NCBI RefSeq assembly: GCF_030848945.1
Contig: NZ_JANHAX010000004.1
Span: forward strand, 154,001-218,000
Direction: 5' to 3'
Source: Marimonas arenosa
GTDB taxonomy: Bacteria > Pseudomonadota > Alphaproteobacteria > Rhodobacterales > Rhodobacteraceae
DNA length: 64,000 nt
In this document: positions 45,004 through 55,255 of the stretch, in pieces
Layout: every line of letters begins with the position of its first letter
Numbering within the stretch: the first letter of the stretch is position 1
Program-made: the position numbers and the translations under genes
The notes under the pieces: generated by a model
Told to the model about the DNA's origin: nothing
Database searches by the model: none
The model's input: the letters and a program-made list of their open reading frames with translations, nothing else

Positions 45004-46824
45004 TTAGTCCTCCATCGCCTCCAACTGGTCGATGAAACCGGCGATCATACCGAGACCCTTGTCCCAGAATTTCGGGTCGGACGCATCGAGGCCGAAGGGC
45101 GCCAAAAGCTCTTTGTGATGTTTGGAGCCGCCGGCCTTCAGCATATCGAAATACTTGTCCTGGAAGCCTGTGGGTTGTTCCTCGTAAACCGCGTAGAGTG
45201 CGTTCACCAGCCCGTCGCCGAAGGCATAGGCGTAGACGTAGAACGGCGAGTGGATGAAGTGCGGGATGTAGGACCAGAAGGTCTCGTAGCCGTCCATGTA
45301 TTCGAACGCCGGCCCGAGACTTTCGGCCTGCACGCTCATCCAGATGGCGTTGATGTCGTCGGGCGTCTGTTCACCGCCCCGCCGCGCGGCGTGGAGTTTG
45401 CATTCGAAATCGTAGAACGCGATCTGGCGAACCACGGTGTTGATCATGTCCTCGACCTTGCCGGCAAGCAGCACCTTGCGCTGGGTGTCGGTCTTGGCGC
45501 CGTCGAGCATCTTGCGGAAGGTCAGCATCTCGCCGAAGACCGAGGCGGTTTCGGCCAGCGTCAACGGTGTGGACGACAACATTTCGCCCTGACCGGCGGC
45601 CAGCACCTGATGCACACCATGACCGAGTTCATGCGCCAGCGTCATCACGTCGCGCGGTTTGCCGAGATAGTTCAGCATCACGTACGGATGCACGTTGGTC
45701 ACCGTCGGGTGGGCGAAGGCGCCCGGCGCCTTGCCGGGTTTCACGGCGGCGTCGATCCAGCCCTTGTCGAAGAACGGCGCGGCGATCTCGGCCATGCGCG
45801 GGTCGAACCCGGCATAGGCGCCCATCACCGTATCGCGCGCCTCGTCCCAGCCGACAATGCGGGGGTCTTCGATCGGCAGTGGCGCGTTACGGTCCCAGAC
45901 CTGCATCGCATCAAGTCCCAGCCATTTGCGTTTGAGCTCGTAATAGCGGTGCGACAGTTTCGGGTAGGCCGCGACGACAGCATCGCGCAGCGCCTCGACC
46001 ACCTCGGGCTCGACGTCATTGGAGAGGTGCCGGGCGGTTTGCGCGGTCGGCATCTTGCGCCAGCGGTCGATGATTTCCTTTTCCTTGGCCAGCGTGTTGT
46101 GCACGCGGGAGAAGGTCTTGATGTTGTCCTGAAACACCCGCGCCAGTTCACGCGCCGCCGCCTCGCGCTTGCCGCGATCGGGGTCGGTCATGAAATTGGT
46201 GGTGCCTTCGATGTTGTAGGATTCGCCGTCGACGGTGAATTCCAGCCCGGCGATGGTTTCATCGAAAAGCTTCTCCCAGGCGTCACCGACGGCGCCGAGG
46301 TCATGCAGGAATTTCTCGAGTTCGTCGGAGAGCTGGTAGGGGCGCAGGGCACGGCGGCGGTCGAGCACCGATCTGTAGCGGGCAAGATCGGCATTCTCCG
46401 CAATCATCGCGGCATAGGCGTCGTCGGTGATCTGGTTGAACTCCAGCCAGTAGAATACCAGCGCCGACGAGGCGTTGATGATGCGCTCCTGCATATCGGA
46501 CATGAACTTGGCGCGAGCGGCGTCGGTGGTCAGTTGATAGTAGAGCAGCCCGGCGAAGGACATGATGCGGCCGGCGATGTTGTCCATCTTTTCCGAGCGC
46601 TGGATCGAGGTAAGCAGCTCGGCCGCCGACAGCGAGGTGAGCTTGCCCTCGTAATCGGCGGCGAAGGCCTGGGCTTCTTTCTCGAACCACTCGAGATCGC
46701 GCTGCAATTCTGCTGCGTCTTCGCCGGTATAGAGATCTGTGAGGTCCCATTCGGGCAGGTCGCCCAGGTCCTTTCCTCCGGCACTGGCGTTGGCGTCAAA
46801 GACGGGGAAGGGGAGGGTGAGCAT
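45004..46824 (-). CDS. pepF: M3-family oligoendopeptidase F
   Basis: The 606-residue cytoplasmic zinc peptidase degrades short peptides. The metal motif is LAHELGHGVHQVLA (HExxH), with the third ligand glutamate in LAETASVFGEML downstream. GYETFWSYIPHFIHSPFYVYAYAFGDGLVNALY is the typical substrate-binding C-terminal segment. Length fits PepF. AAAGGCGCC precedes the start. Confidence 0.95.
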   Translation of the reverse strand: MLTLPFPVFDANASAGGKDLGDLPEWDLTDLYTGEDAAELQRDLEWFEKEAQAFAADYEGKLTSLSAAELLTSIQRSEKMDNIAGRIMSFAGLLYYQLTTDAARAKFMSDMQERIINASSALVFYWLEFNQITDDAYAAMIAENADLARYRSVLDRRRALRPYQLSDELEKFLHDLGAVGDAWEKLFDETIAGLEFTVDGESYNIEGTTNFMTDPDRGKREAAARELARVFQDNIKTFSRVHNTLAKEKEIIDRWRKMPTAQTARHLSNDVEPEVVEALRDAVVAAYPKLSHRYYELKRKWLGLDAMQVWDRNAPLPIEDPRIVGWDEARDTVMGAYAGFDPRMAEIAAPFFDKGWIDAAVKPGKAPGAFAHPTVTNVHPYVMLNYLGKPRDVMTLAHELGHGVHQVLAAGQGEMLSSTPLTLAETASVFGEMLTFRKMLDGAKTDTQRKVLLAGKVEDMINTVVRQIAFYDFECKLHAARRGGEQTPDDINAIWMSVQAESLGPAFEYMDGYETFWSYIPHFIHSPFYVYAYAFGDGLVNALYAVYEEQPTGFQDKYFDMLKAGGSKHHKELLAPFGLDASDPKFWDKGLGMIAGFIDQLEAMED

Positions 46825-46961
46825 GAAAGGCGCCTTTCCTGTTGCGGGTTCCGGCAGAGATAAGCCGGGTGGCGCTAGGGCTCAAGGGGGCATCGCGGTG
46901 AGAGACAGGCTGTTGAGATCGCCGCGTGTTCAGTACCGCCGGGCTGGACCGGCGGGCAGCG

Positions 46962-47918
46962 TCAGACGCCGATGGCAGTCTCGACGGGTTGTTCGGCGAA
47001 GAAAGCCTGCATTGTGTCGAGGATACGCGCCTGAGTTTCGGGAGTATCCATCAACACCTCATGTTCGCCGGCGTCGATCAGTTCGAGCCGGCCGTCCGGC
47101 CAGCGGGCCATGCGGGAATGGATACGGCCGGCGTCGACGATCCGCTCGTTTGTGCCGAGAAAGGTGATGGCGGGGTGCGCCGGCGACGGCATCCGGTCGA
47201 GTTCGCGGCATTCGCGCAACGCCTCGTGAAGCCAGCGCAATGAAGGGCCGCCTAGCAACAGTTCGGGATGGGCTTCGAGGTGGTCCTTCATGTACTGCCA
47301 CATGCCGGGGTCCCGTGTAAGCAGGTTATCCTCGAACGGTGCCGTGGCGACATAGCCGATGGCGCCGGTCCCGGGCGCATAAACATGCCCCAGCCCCAGA
47401 AGCTTGCCGCCCCAGGCGAGTGCCCAGGCGGCAGGACGGGTCGAGGGCGACATCTTGATCCCCCACATCGGGCCGGTAAAGCAGGCAGCCCGGACCGGCA
47501 GGTCCTCGTGAAGCGCGCGAAGGCCGATGCAACCGCCCATCGAATGGGCAATCAGGTAGTAGGGTTCCGGCAGGCCCATCTCGCGGATCGCCGCGATCAC
47601 CGCCTTCACGTCTTTTTGATAGTCGGGAAACCAGTGAACATGGCCGGCAATCGGATCCTCGATCAACCGATCTGCCAGCCCCTGTCCGCGCCAGTCAATC
47701 GAAACGGTGGCCAATCCACGATCGGCCAGCAGGCGGGCGGTACGGCCGTATTTCTCGACATATTCGGTGCGGCCGGGAAACAGCAGGACGGTGCCGTCCG
47801 GGGCCGGTCGATTCCACACCCCGATGCGGATGCGCACGCCATCCTCGGCCATCAGCCAGTGAGCCGCCCCATCCTCGGGCCCGTCGGCAGCAGCATCGAA
47901 AAACGGCGCACTTTCCAT
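46962..47918 (-). CDS. alpha/beta hydrolase, lysophospholipase (PldB)-like
   Basis: The 318-residue protein has VLLFPGRTEYVEKYGRTARLLADRGLATVSIDWRGQGLADRL and the nucleophile elbow YYLIAHSMGGCIGLRAL, with Asp in the ITFLGTNERIVDAG region and the catalytic His in LIDAGEHEVLMDTPE. The wording fits the monoglyceride lipase/lysophospholipase L2 group. It is three bases downstream of the SCP2-like gene and co-transcribed with it. Confidence 0.88.
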   Translation of the reverse strand: MESAPFFDAAADGPEDGAAHWLMAEDGVRIRIGVWNRPAPDGTVLLFPGRTEYVEKYGRTARLLADRGLATVSIDWRGQGLADRLIEDPIAGHVHWFPDYQKDVKAVIAAIREMGLPEPYYLIAHSMGGCIGLRALHEDLPVRAACFTGPMWGIKMSPSTRPAAWALAWGGKLLGLGHVYAPGTGAIGYVATAPFEDNLLTRDPGMWQYMKDHLEAHPELLLGGPSLRWLHEALRECRELDRMPSPAHPAITFLGTNERIVDAGRIHSRMARWPDGRLELIDAGEHEVLMDTPETQARILDTMQAFFAEQPVETAIGV

Positions 47919-47921
47919 GGC

Positions 47922-48212
47922 TTAGCCGAGAACGGCACCCAGCTTCATGGCGAGACCCATGTCGCCATCGACGCTGAGCTTGCCAGACATAAAAGCCGCC
48001 GTCGGGTTCAGATCGCCTTCCATCATGGATTGGAAGACGTCAGCCTCGGCGGTCAGCGTTACATCGGCGGGCTCGTCCCCGGCGCGGGCGCCCTCCGAAT
48101 CCAGCACGATCGCGCCTTCGCCTTCGATCACGAATTTCGCGGAGCCGTCGAATCCGCCGCCGCCGAGTTTTTCATTGAGGGTGTTGACTGCTGCGTCGAT
48201 CACGTCGCTCAT
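47922..48212 (-). CDS. SCP2 sterol-binding domain protein
   Basis: The 96-residue single-domain lipid-binding protein has FVIEGEGAIVLDSEGARAGDEPADVTLTAEADVFQSMMEGDLNPTAAFMSGKLSVDGDMGLAMKLGAVL, the SCP2 fold. I chose ATG 48212, with GAAAGGGA upstream; the longer frame is not family-like. Pairing with a lysophospholipase-like gene suggests fatty-acid or phospholipid handling. Confidence 0.92.
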   Translation of the reverse strand: MSDVIDAAVNTLNEKLGGGGFDGSAKFVIEGEGAIVLDSEGARAGDEPADVTLTAEADVFQSMMEGDLNPTAAFMSGKLSVDGDMGLAMKLGAVLG

Positions 48213-48282
48213 GGGGTATCCCTTTCTGGTCTTCGTCCGGGGATGACATTCCTCGCGGACAGGCGTTAAACTCGGATGCACT

Positions 48283-48843
48283 ATGAGCGTGTTTCGGTCC
48301 AATCTCAAACCTATCGTCGCGGCAATCGCCGCGACAGTTGGCTTTTCCCTGCCCCTGGCAGCCGGCCCGGTAACGCTGGACGAGCTGCTCCAGCGGTTGC
48401 AGACCGCCGACGCAGTGGATGCAGCCCGTATCGAGCGCGAAATCGAGCTGGAATGGGCCAAGTCGGGCTCGCCGGCGATGGACCTGCTTTTCAAGCGTGG
48501 GGTCGAGGCGCTGGAGGCGGAGGACTATGCGGTGGCGATCGAGCATCTGACCGCGCTGACCGACCATGCGCCGGATTTCGCCTCGGGCTGGTACAATCGC
48601 GGCCAGGCCTTTGCGCTGGCCGGCATGATCGGCCCGGCGCTGCACGATCTTGAACGCGCTCTTGTGCTCGACCCGAGGCACTATGATGCGATTTTCGGGC
48701 TGGGCACGATTTTAGAGCAGATCGGCCGCCCCGAGCGCGCCTATGACGCCTATCGGCTTGTGCTGGACCTGCATCCGCACCATGAAGAGGCACAGCAACT
48801 TCTGAAACGGCTCGAGGGTGACGTGAACGGCGTCGAACTCTGA
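48283..48843 (+). CDS. exported TPR protein
   Basis: The protein has 186 residues with a signal peptide (VAAIAATVGFSLPLAAG). At least three TPR units follow (AMDLLFKRGVEALEAEDYAVAIEHLTALTDHAPDFASGWYNRGQAFALAGMIGPALHDLERALVLDPRHYDAIFGLGTILEQIGRPERAYDAYRLVLDLHP). It would act as a periplasmic protein-protein adaptor. The helicase gene follows 25 bases after its stop. Confidence 0.88.
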   Translation: MSVFRSNLKPIVAAIAATVGFSLPLAAGPVTLDELLQRLQTADAVDAARIEREIELEWAKSGSPAMDLLFKRGVEALEAEDYAVAIEHLTALTDHAPDFASGWYNRGQAFALAGMIGPALHDLERALVLDPRHYDAIFGLGTILEQIGRPERAYDAYRLVLDLHPHHEEAQQLLKRLEGDVNGVEL

Positions 48844-48868
48844 GGCCCCAAATCCCCGGGGAAAGGTC

Positions 48869-51721
48869 ATGAGCGCAGACGGGCGGGTCGTTGCGGTCCT
48901 CGGGCCCACGAATACCGGCAAGACGCACTATGCCATCGAGCGGATGCTCGGTTATCGCACAGGCATCATCGGGTTGCCTCTGCGGCTTCTGGCGCGCGAA
49001 GTCTACGACAAGATCGTCAAGGCGCGCGGGCCTTCGGTGGTGGCGCTGGTCACGGGGGAAGAGCGGATCGTGCCGGAGCGGGCGCAATACTGGGTCTGCA
49101 CCGTCGAGGCGATGCCCGAGGGCATGGGGGCCGATTTCGTCGCGGTGGACGAGGTCCAGCTCTGTGCCGATCCCGAGCGCGGCCATGTCTTCACCGACCG
49201 GCTGCTGCATGCGCGGGGGCTGCACGAGACGGTGTTCCTGGGCGCCGACACGATGCGCGGGCCGATCCGGGCGCTGGTGCCGGGGGTGATCTTCGTCGGC
49301 CGGGAGCGAATGAGCGAACTGTCTTATACCGGCCCCAAGAAGATAAGCCGGATGAAGCCGCGTTCGGCTATTGTCGGTTTCTCGGTCGATAGTGTCTATG
49401 CCATTGCCGAGCTTTTACGCCGTCAGCGTGGTGGGGCGGCGGTGGTGATGGGGGCGCTGTCCCCGCGCACCCGCAACGCCCAGGTCGAGATGTATCAGTC
49501 GGGCGAGGTCGATTTCCTGGTGGCCACTGATGCGATCGGCATGGGGCTGAACCTCGATATTGATCACGTCGCCTTTTCGTCGCTGACGAAATTCGACGGG
49601 AGACGGATGCGGCCGCTGGCGCCGAACGAGTTGGCACAGATCGCCGGTCGCGCCGGCCGTGGGATGAGTGATGGCACTTTCGGCGTCACGGGAGAGGCGA
49701 TGGATCTGCCGCCGGAAGTCGCCGAGGCCATCGTCGAACACAGCTTCACCCCGATCCGCAAGCTGCAATGGCGCAACTCGGCGCTGCAGTTCGGGCGGCT
49801 CGACGCGCTGATCCGTTCGCTGGAGGAAAAACCGCAGAATGAATGGTTTCTCAAGGCCCGCGAGGCGGACGACCTGATGGCGCTGAAGGCTTTGGCGGAA
49901 GACGTCGAAACCTCTGCGCGGGCGTCGGACGCGGCCTCGGTCAAATTGTTGTGGAATGTCTGCCGAATCCCGGATTTCCGCGGCATCAGCCATGCCGAAC
50001 ATGCCGGGCTTCTGACGCAAGTGTTTCACTTTCTGCACGAATCCGGGCAAATTCACGAGGACTGGTTCGCGCGGCAGGTTCAAAGAATCGACAAAGTGCA
50101 GGGCGACATAGACACATTGTCGAAACGTCTGGCCTATATCCGCACTTGGACCTATGTCGCGCAGCGAAAGGGCTGGCTGCGCGATGAAGAGCATTGGCGC
50201 GGTGAAACCCGCGCGGTAGAAGATCGCCTGTCGGATGCGTTGCACGACGCATTGACGCAAAGATTCGTGGACCGGCGCACCAGCGTGCTGTTGCGCCGGC
50301 TCAAGCAGAAGGAGGCCTTGGTGGCCGAAGTGAACGACAAGGGTGAAGTGACGGTCGAAGGCCATGTGGTCGGCCGTCTGGAGGGGTTCCGGTTCGCGGT
50401 CGACAAGAGCGGCGGCGGGCAGGAAGCCAAGACGCTGCAACAGGCGGGGATGCAGGCCTTGAGACCGCATTTCAGCCTGCGGGCGGACCGGTTCTATAAC
50501 GCGCCCGATACCGAGATCGATTTCACCGAACAGGGCGGGCTGATGTGGGGCGAAAGCGCCGTCGGCAAGCTGGTGGCCGGGGCCGATCCGATGAAACCCA
50601 CCGTGCAGGCCTTTGTCGATGAAGAGGCCGGCGACGACGTGGTGCAGAAGGTCACGCGCCGGCTGCAGCATTTCATCGACCGAAAAGTCGCGACCCTGTT
50701 CGAACCGCTTCTCAACATGAGCCGTGACGAGATGCTGACCGGGCTGGCGCGCGGTTTTGCCTTCCGGCTGGTCGAGAATTTCGGGATCATCCCGCGCGAA
50801 GCGGTGGCTGAGGATGTGAAGGTGCTGGACCAGGATGCCCGCGGCCTGTTGCGCAAGCACGGCGTGCGGTTCGGGCAGTTCACCATCTTCATGCCGCTCC
50901 TGCTGAAACCCGCGCCGACCCGGTTGCGGCTGGTGTTGTGGTCGCTGGCGCGGGGGCTCGACAATTTTCCCGAGGCGCCGCCGCCGGGCCTGGTAACAGT
51001 TCCAACGCCGAAGGAGGACACGCCCGGCGTCGACGCGATGAGCGGCTACCGCTCTGCCGGCGAGCGGGCGATCCGGATCGACATGCTGGAGCGGCTGGCC
51101 GACCTGCTGCGCGCGGAGGACAGCCGCAAAGGCTTCGAGGCTAATCCCGACATGCTGTCGATCACCGGTATGACGCTCGAGCAGTTCGCCGAGTTGATGC
51201 AAGGTCTGGGCTACCGTGCCGAAAAAGGCGAGCGCGAGAAGATGCGCCCGGAGCCTGCGGAAGAGGTGGAGGCCGCCCCGCCGAAGGAAGCCGGTGCCGA
51301 GCAACCCGCCGTGGCGTCTGGAGAGGCGACGAAACCTGTAACCGAAGCGACGCCGGAGCCGGCACCTGAGGCCGCGCCGGAGCCAATGCCCGAAGCGGTT
51401 GAGCAACCTGCGCCGGAGCCTGCCGCGGTCGACAGTGACGCGGAGGAGACCGGGCCGGAGATCGAGGTGTTCTATTCGTTCACCTGGGGCGGGCAGCGGG
51501 GCGCGCGCCGCGGTGGCGGCCCGCGTCGCGAGGGAGGAGATCGATCGCGCGGTCAGGGCAAGCCGAAGGGGGCCGCCAAGGGGCGCAAGGGCAAGCCGCG
51601 CCGCGATCAGGGCAAGCCGCAGGGTGCTCGGAAATTCGAGGCGAGGCCGCCGAAGAAGGACAAGATCGACCCTGACAATCCCTTTGCCGCCGCGCTGATG
51701 GGATTGAAAGACAAGAGCTGA
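48869..51721 (+). CDS. SUV3-like DEVQ-box RNA/DNA helicase
   Basis: The protein has 950 residues. N-terminal helicase core: Walker A GPTNTGKTHYAIERM, DEVQ box VDEVQLCAD, motif V FLVATDAIGMGLNLDI and motif VI QIAGRAGRG. This is the SUV3/mitochondrial degradosome helicase type common in alphaproteobacteria. The long middle region is family-conserved. The C-terminal ~150 residues hold a Pro/Glu-rich stretch and then a very basic RG/KG-rich tail (RRGGGPRREGGDRSRGQGKPKG) likely to bind RNA. The S4-domain gene begins three bases after its stop. Confidence 0.93.
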   Translation: MSADGRVVAVLGPTNTGKTHYAIERMLGYRTGIIGLPLRLLAREVYDKIVKARGPSVVALVTGEERIVPERAQYWVCTVEAMPEGMGADFVAVDEVQLCADPERGHVFTDRLLHARGLHETVFLGADTMRGPIRALVPGVIFVGRERMSELSYTGPKKISRMKPRSAIVGFSVDSVYAIAELLRRQRGGAAVVMGALSPRTRNAQVEMYQSGEVDFLVATDAIGMGLNLDIDHVAFSSLTKFDGRRMRPLAPNELAQIAGRAGRGMSDGTFGVTGEAMDLPPEVAEAIVEHSFTPIRKLQWRNSALQFGRLDALIRSLEEKPQNEWFLKAREADDLMALKALAEDVETSARASDAASVKLLWNVCRIPDFRGISHAEHAGLLTQVFHFLHESGQIHEDWFARQVQRIDKVQGDIDTLSKRLAYIRTWTYVAQRKGWLRDEEHWRGETRAVEDRLSDALHDALTQRFVDRRTSVLLRRLKQKEALVAEVNDKGEVTVEGHVVGRLEGFRFAVDKSGGGQEAKTLQQAGMQALRPHFSLRADRFYNAPDTEIDFTEQGGLMWGESAVGKLVAGADPMKPTVQAFVDEEAGDDVVQKVTRRLQHFIDRKVATLFEPLLNMSRDEMLTGLARGFAFRLVENFGIIPREAVAEDVKVLDQDARGLLRKHGVRFGQFTIFMPLLLKPAPTRLRLVLWSLARGLDNFPEAPPPGLVTVPTPKEDTPGVDAMSGYRSAGERAIRIDMLERLADLLRAEDSRKGFEANPDMLSITGMTLEQFAELMQGLGYRAEKGEREKMRPEPAEEVEAAPPKEAGAEQPAVASGEATKPVTEATPEPAPEAAPEPMPEAVEQPAPEPAAVDSDAEETGPEIEVFYSFTWGGQRGARRGGGPRREGGDRSRGQGKPKGAAKGRKGKPRRDQGKPQGARKFEARPPKKDKIDPDNPFAAALMGLKDKS

Positions 51722-51724
51722 GGC

Positions 51725-52105
51725 TTGGCAGAGGCTTCCGGAAAGATCCGCCTCGACAAGTGGCTGTGGTACGCGCGCTTTTTCAAGACGCGCGGGCTGG
51801 CCGCGAAGGTGGTCAGCGGCGGTCACGTCAGGGTGAACGGTGCCAAGGTGGCGAAACCGGCTCAGTCGGTGGCACCGGGGGATGTTCTGACTTTCCCGCA
51901 GGCGCGCGTGATCCGGGTCGTGCGGATCCTGTCGGCCGGCACCCGCCGCGGCCCGGCAAACGAGGCACAGGCGCTCTATGAAGACCTCACGCCCACACCC
52001 GGTCCAGGGGCAAACTCATCGCGTCCGCGCGGTGGCGGTGAGCGCCCGACCAAGCGCGACAGACGGGCCATGGAGGCGTTGAAAAAAGGTGAGCCGGGAA
52101 TGTGA
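51725..52105 (+). CDS. S4-domain RNA-binding protein (HslR/Hsp15-like)
   Basis: The protein has 126 residues. The S4 motif KIRLDKWLWYARFFKTRGLAAKVVSGGHVRVNGAKVAKPAQSVAPGDVLTF fits Hsp15, which rescues stalled 50S subunits carrying nascent chains. The basic C terminus RPRGGGERPTKRDRRAMEALKKG is as usual. The start appears to be TTG at 51725, since no ATG or GTG gives the conserved N terminus. It is tightly linked to the helicase. Confidence 0.88.
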   Translation: MAEASGKIRLDKWLWYARFFKTRGLAAKVVSGGHVRVNGAKVAKPAQSVAPGDVLTFPQARVIRVVRILSAGTRRGPANEAQALYEDLTPTPGPGANSSRPRGGGERPTKRDRRAMEALKKGEPGM

Positions 52106-52187
52106 ACCCCGCGACAAGACAGGTGCTTGAATGATCGGGATGACTCAATTAGCTAGTGCGGAACGCCGATAATGATGGATTCCCGAT

Positions 52188-52526
52188 ATGACTTATGTCG
52201 TGATCGATAACTGCATCGCCTGCAAATACACTGACTGCGTGGAAGTGTGCCCGGTGGATTGCTTTTACGAAGGCGAGAACATGCTGGTGATCCATCCCGA
52301 CGAATGCATCGATTGCGGCGTCTGCGAGCCGGAATGCCCGGCCGACGCGATCCGGCCCGACACCGAGCCGGACATGGACAAATGGGTCGAGTTCAACCGG
52401 AAGTACTCTGAAATGTGGCCGGTGATCATCTCGAAGAAAGACCCGATGCCCGAGGCCGAGGACCGCGACGGGGAAACCGGCAAGCTGGACAAATATTTCT
52501 CGGAAAACCCTGGCGAGGGCGGCTGA
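52188..52526 (+). CDS. fdxA: 7Fe ferredoxin ([3Fe-4S][4Fe-4S])
   Basis: The 112-residue protein begins [55 protein letters not shown], the FdxA pattern of one 3Fe and one 4Fe cluster, followed by the family's C-terminal extension. It is a general cytoplasmic electron carrier in alphaproteobacteria. Located between the S4 gene and carD, a conserved order. Confidence 0.96.
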   Translation: MTYVVIDNCIACKYTDCVEVCPVDCFYEGENMLVIHPDECIDCGVCEPECPADAIRPDTEPDMDKWVEFNRKYSEMWPVIISKKDPMPEAEDRDGETGKLDKYFSENPGEGG

Positions 52527-52806
52527 TTCGGCACGGGCGAAGAAAGGCTGCGCCTCGTAACCCTGCCTAAACACGGGCTAATCAGTCCGACTGTTGCCGC
52601 GGCACTTTGAAAGAGCCGTGATTTGTGTTATATTTATAAATGAAATGAGGAATCTTGCCTGAAGCCATCCATACGAGCAGCCGTTCCGTGGGTGGTTTTA
52701 TTTGCGACAAACCAATCCGTGCGGTGGGCTAGCTAGTCCGCTGCCGGTAACGTGTCGATGTAAGGAAAGGTCGGGTTCCGGGATGCGATGCTGAGGAAAA
52801 AATTGC

Positions 52807-53316
52807 ATGAGCAAAGCGAAAAAATCGGAGTTTCGTCCGAATGACTACGTTGTGTATCCGGCCCATGGTGTAGGGCAGATCGTTTCGATCGAGAAACAGG
52901 AAGTGGCGGGCTTCGAGCTCGAACTTTTCGTGATCTCGTTCGAGAAAGACAAGATGACCCTGCGGGTGCCGACCAACAAGGCGACCGAGATCGGTATGCG
53001 CAGCCTGTCGAGTCCCGACGTGGTGAGCCAGGCGATGAAGACGCTGAAGGGCAAGGCCAAGGTCAAGCGCGCGATGTGGTCGCGCCGGGCGCAGGAATAC
53101 GAACAGAAGATCAACTCGGGCGACCTGATCGCGATTGCCGAAGTGGTGCGCGACCTGCACCGCAACGACGACCAGCGCGAGCAGAGCTATTCCGAGCGCC
53201 AGCTCTACGAGGCGGCGCTGGAGCGGCTGACTCGCGAAGTGGCAGCCGTTGCCGACGGTGACGAAGCCGCGGCGGCCAAGCAGGTCGACGAGGTATTGCT
53301 GAGCCGGGCCGCCTGA
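52807..53316 (+). CDS. carD: CarD-family transcription regulator
   Basis: The protein has 169 residues. The N-terminal RNA-polymerase-interacting Tudor-like domain reads FRPNDYVVYPAHGVGQIVSIEKQEVAGFELELFVISFEKDKMTLRVPTNKATEIGMRSL, and a helical C-terminal DNA-contacting domain follows (MWSRRAQEYEQKINSGDLIAIAEVVRDLHRND). CarD stabilises open complexes at promoters, notably rRNA. GAGGAAAAAATTGC precedes the ATG. The 280-bp upstream gap is AT-rich in part (TTATATTTATAAAT) and holds its promoter. Confidence 0.96.
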   Translation: MSKAKKSEFRPNDYVVYPAHGVGQIVSIEKQEVAGFELELFVISFEKDKMTLRVPTNKATEIGMRSLSSPDVVSQAMKTLKGKAKVKRAMWSRRAQEYEQKINSGDLIAIAEVVRDLHRNDDQREQSYSERQLYEAALERLTREVAAVADGDEAAAAKQVDEVLLSRAA

Positions 53317-53345
53317 CGGTAACTGCCGGAAAGAGCCAGGAAATG

Positions 53346-53374
53346 CCGCGCCCGGAAGGGCGCGGTTTTTTTTT
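53346..53374 (+). terminator. strong Rho-independent terminator after carD
   Basis: CCGCGCCC (53346-53353) and GGGCGCGG (53358-53365) form a perfect 8-bp stem with a GGAA loop, followed by nine T residues. It lies 30 bases after the carD stop. Confidence 0.95.
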
Positions 53375-53405
53375 GCTTGCGTCGGATGCTGTGCGGCCTC
53401 GTGAG

Positions 53406-54161
53406 TCAGAGGGTGGCGGTGAGGGCGAGAAGCGCTGCGATTTCAGTGATTTGCTGGGTGGCGCCGAGGACATCGCCGGTCTGGCCGCCGACCTTGGCAA
53501 GGGCGAGGTTGGCAACGAGAACGCAGGCTGCCGCTGCGGCGACAATCGCCCAGATCCCGGCCCAGCCGGCGAACAGCAGGGCGATGACCGCTGCGATCAA
53601 CAGCGCTGCGCGCAGGGCATCGGCGCCGGGGAGACCGGTGGTGTGTGACAGCCCGTCGGGGCGGACGCCGGGCAGGGTGTCCATCACGTAGGCCATGGCC
53701 GCACGCGAGGTTGCCGCCGGCACGACCAGCGCCGCGAACAGATGATCGGACAGTGCGATGAGTCCGGCGCCGCGCAGCAACAGCGACAAAACCAAAGCCA
53801 GCACGCCATAGCTGCCGATTCGGCTGTCGCGCATGATCTCGAGCCGCCGAGTGGTCTCGAAGCCGCCCCAGAACCCATCGGCGGTATCGGCCAACCCATC
53901 CTCGTGCAGCGCGCCGGTCAGAACCACCAATGTCGTCAAGGCCAGAAGAGCGGAAATTTCTTCGGGAATTCCAAGGATTTGCGCGATCCAAGCGGTGAGG
54001 GCGGCAAGCCCGGCCAGGGCAAGTCCGACCAGCGGCCAACTCCAGGCGGTGCGGGCACCGCGGGCGAGCGCGCGCTCGGGTATGCGCAGTGGCCAGCGGC
54101 TGAGCAGCGCCAGCGCGGCGGGGAAATCATCGGGACGAAAAAGGCGGTCGCTTTCGTGCAT
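53406..54161 (-). CDS. cobS: adenosylcobinamide-GDP ribazoletransferase (cobalamin synthase)
   Basis: The 251-residue inner-membrane enzyme joins adenosylcobinamide-GDP with alpha-ribazole in the last steps of B12 synthesis. About six helices are visible (e.g. [23 protein letters not shown]) and the signature [41 protein letters not shown]. Divergent from cobT across 80 bases; no cobalamin riboswitch was recognised. Confidence 0.93.
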   Translation of the reverse strand: MHESDRLFRPDDFPAALALLSRWPLRIPERALARGARTAWSWPLVGLALAGLAALTAWIAQILGIPEEISALLALTTLVVLTGALHEDGLADTADGFWGGFETTRRLEIMRDSRIGSYGVLALVLSLLLRGAGLIALSDHLFAALVVPAATSRAAMAYVMDTLPGVRPDGLSHTTGLPGADALRAALLIAAVIALLFAGWAGIWAIVAAAAACVLVANLALAKVGGQTGDVLGATQQITEIAALLALTATL

Positions 54162-54241
54162 GGGTCTGTCTCTTTGCGGCCTTGTGGGGCGGGGTCAATT
54201 CGTTAAACACGGGGGCCAAGACCAGATCAACGGGGATTTCG

Positions 54242-55255
54242 ATGTCTGATTTCAAGACTCTAGGGCAGTTCCGTGAGCAATTGCAAAAGGCACCGCGCGC
54301 TGACGATTCGGCGCGGTCCGCGGCCAAGGTGCGCAACGTGCAGCTGACCAAGCCGCCGGGCGCGTTGGGACGGCTGGAGGAACTGGCGATCTGGTATGCC
54401 GGCTGGCGCGGCCAGGCGCGGCCCCGGCTGGAGCGGCCGCAGGTGATTGTTTTTGCGGGAAATCACGGGGTGACGGCGCAGGGGGTTTCGGCCTTTCCGG
54501 CGGATGTCACCGAACAGATGGTGCTGAACTTCCAAGCCGGCGGGGCGGCGATCAATCAGTTGGCGCAGGTATTCGGCGCGCAAATGGATGTGTATGCGCT
54601 GGCGCTGGACCGGCCGACAGCCGATTTCACTGCCGGGCCGGCGATGGATGAGGCGGAGTTTCTACATGCAATCGCAACGGGTTGGGATGCGGTGGATGCG
54701 CAGGCCGGACTGCTGGCCACCGGCGAGATGGGGATCGGCAACACCACCAGCGCTGCCGCCGTGGCCTGCGCGTTGTTCGGTGGGAACGCCGAGGACTGGG
54801 TTGGCCGAGGCACCGGCGTGGACGACGCCGGGCTGGTCCTGAAGGCAAAGGTGGTGCGCGACGGACTTTCTCGTAATTCCAACGCGCTAGGCGATGGTCT
54901 CGAGATATTGCGCTGTCTTGGCGGGCGCGAGTTGGCGGCGATGGCAGGAGCGATGGCTCGGGCGCGGGTCGAGCGGATTCCGGTGATCCTCGACGGGTTC
55001 ATCTGCTGTGCTGCCGCCGCGTGCCTGGACCGCGCCGTGCCGGGGGCTCTGGATCATGCCGTGGCGGGCCACAGGAGTGCCGAGGCGGCGCATGGCAAGC
55101 TTCTGGAAAAGCTGGGAAAAGAGCCACTTCTGCAGCTCGATATGCGGTTGGGCGAAGGCTCGGGCGCGGCGCTGGCGATCGGCGTGCTGCAAGGCGCGAT
55201 CGCCTGCCATTCCGGCATGGCGACATTTGCCGAAGCCGGGGTGTCTGAGGGATAG
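54242..55255 (+). CDS. cobT: nicotinate-nucleotide--dimethylbenzimidazole phosphoribosyltransferase
   Basis: The 337-residue enzyme makes alpha-ribazole phosphate for the lower ligand of B12, partner to CobS. Motifs: [61 protein letters not shown], and [21 protein letters not shown] with the catalytic glutamate. I chose ATG 54242 (MSDFKTLGQ); the ORF is open 20 codons more but that part is not family-like. Confidence 0.95.
   Translation: MSDFKTLGQFREQLQKAPRADDSARSAAKVRNVQLTKPPGALGRLEELAIWYAGWRGQARPRLERPQVIVFAGNHGVTAQGVSAFPADVTEQMVLNFQAGGAAINQLAQVFGAQMDVYALALDRPTADFTAGPAMDEAEFLHAIATGWDAVDAQAGLLATGEMGIGNTTSAAAVACALFGGNAEDWVGRGTGVDDAGLVLKAKVVRDGLSRNSNALGDGLEILRCLGGRELAAMAGAMARARVERIPVILDGFICCAAAACLDRAVPGALDHAVAGHRSAEAAHGKLLEKLGKEPLLQLDMRLGEGSGAALAIGVLQGAIACHSGMATFAEAGVSEG

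Noticed and set aside
54162..54241. Cobalamin riboswitch between cobS and cobT
   Set aside because: The gap is only 80 bases and lacks a recognisable B12-box; too short for the element.
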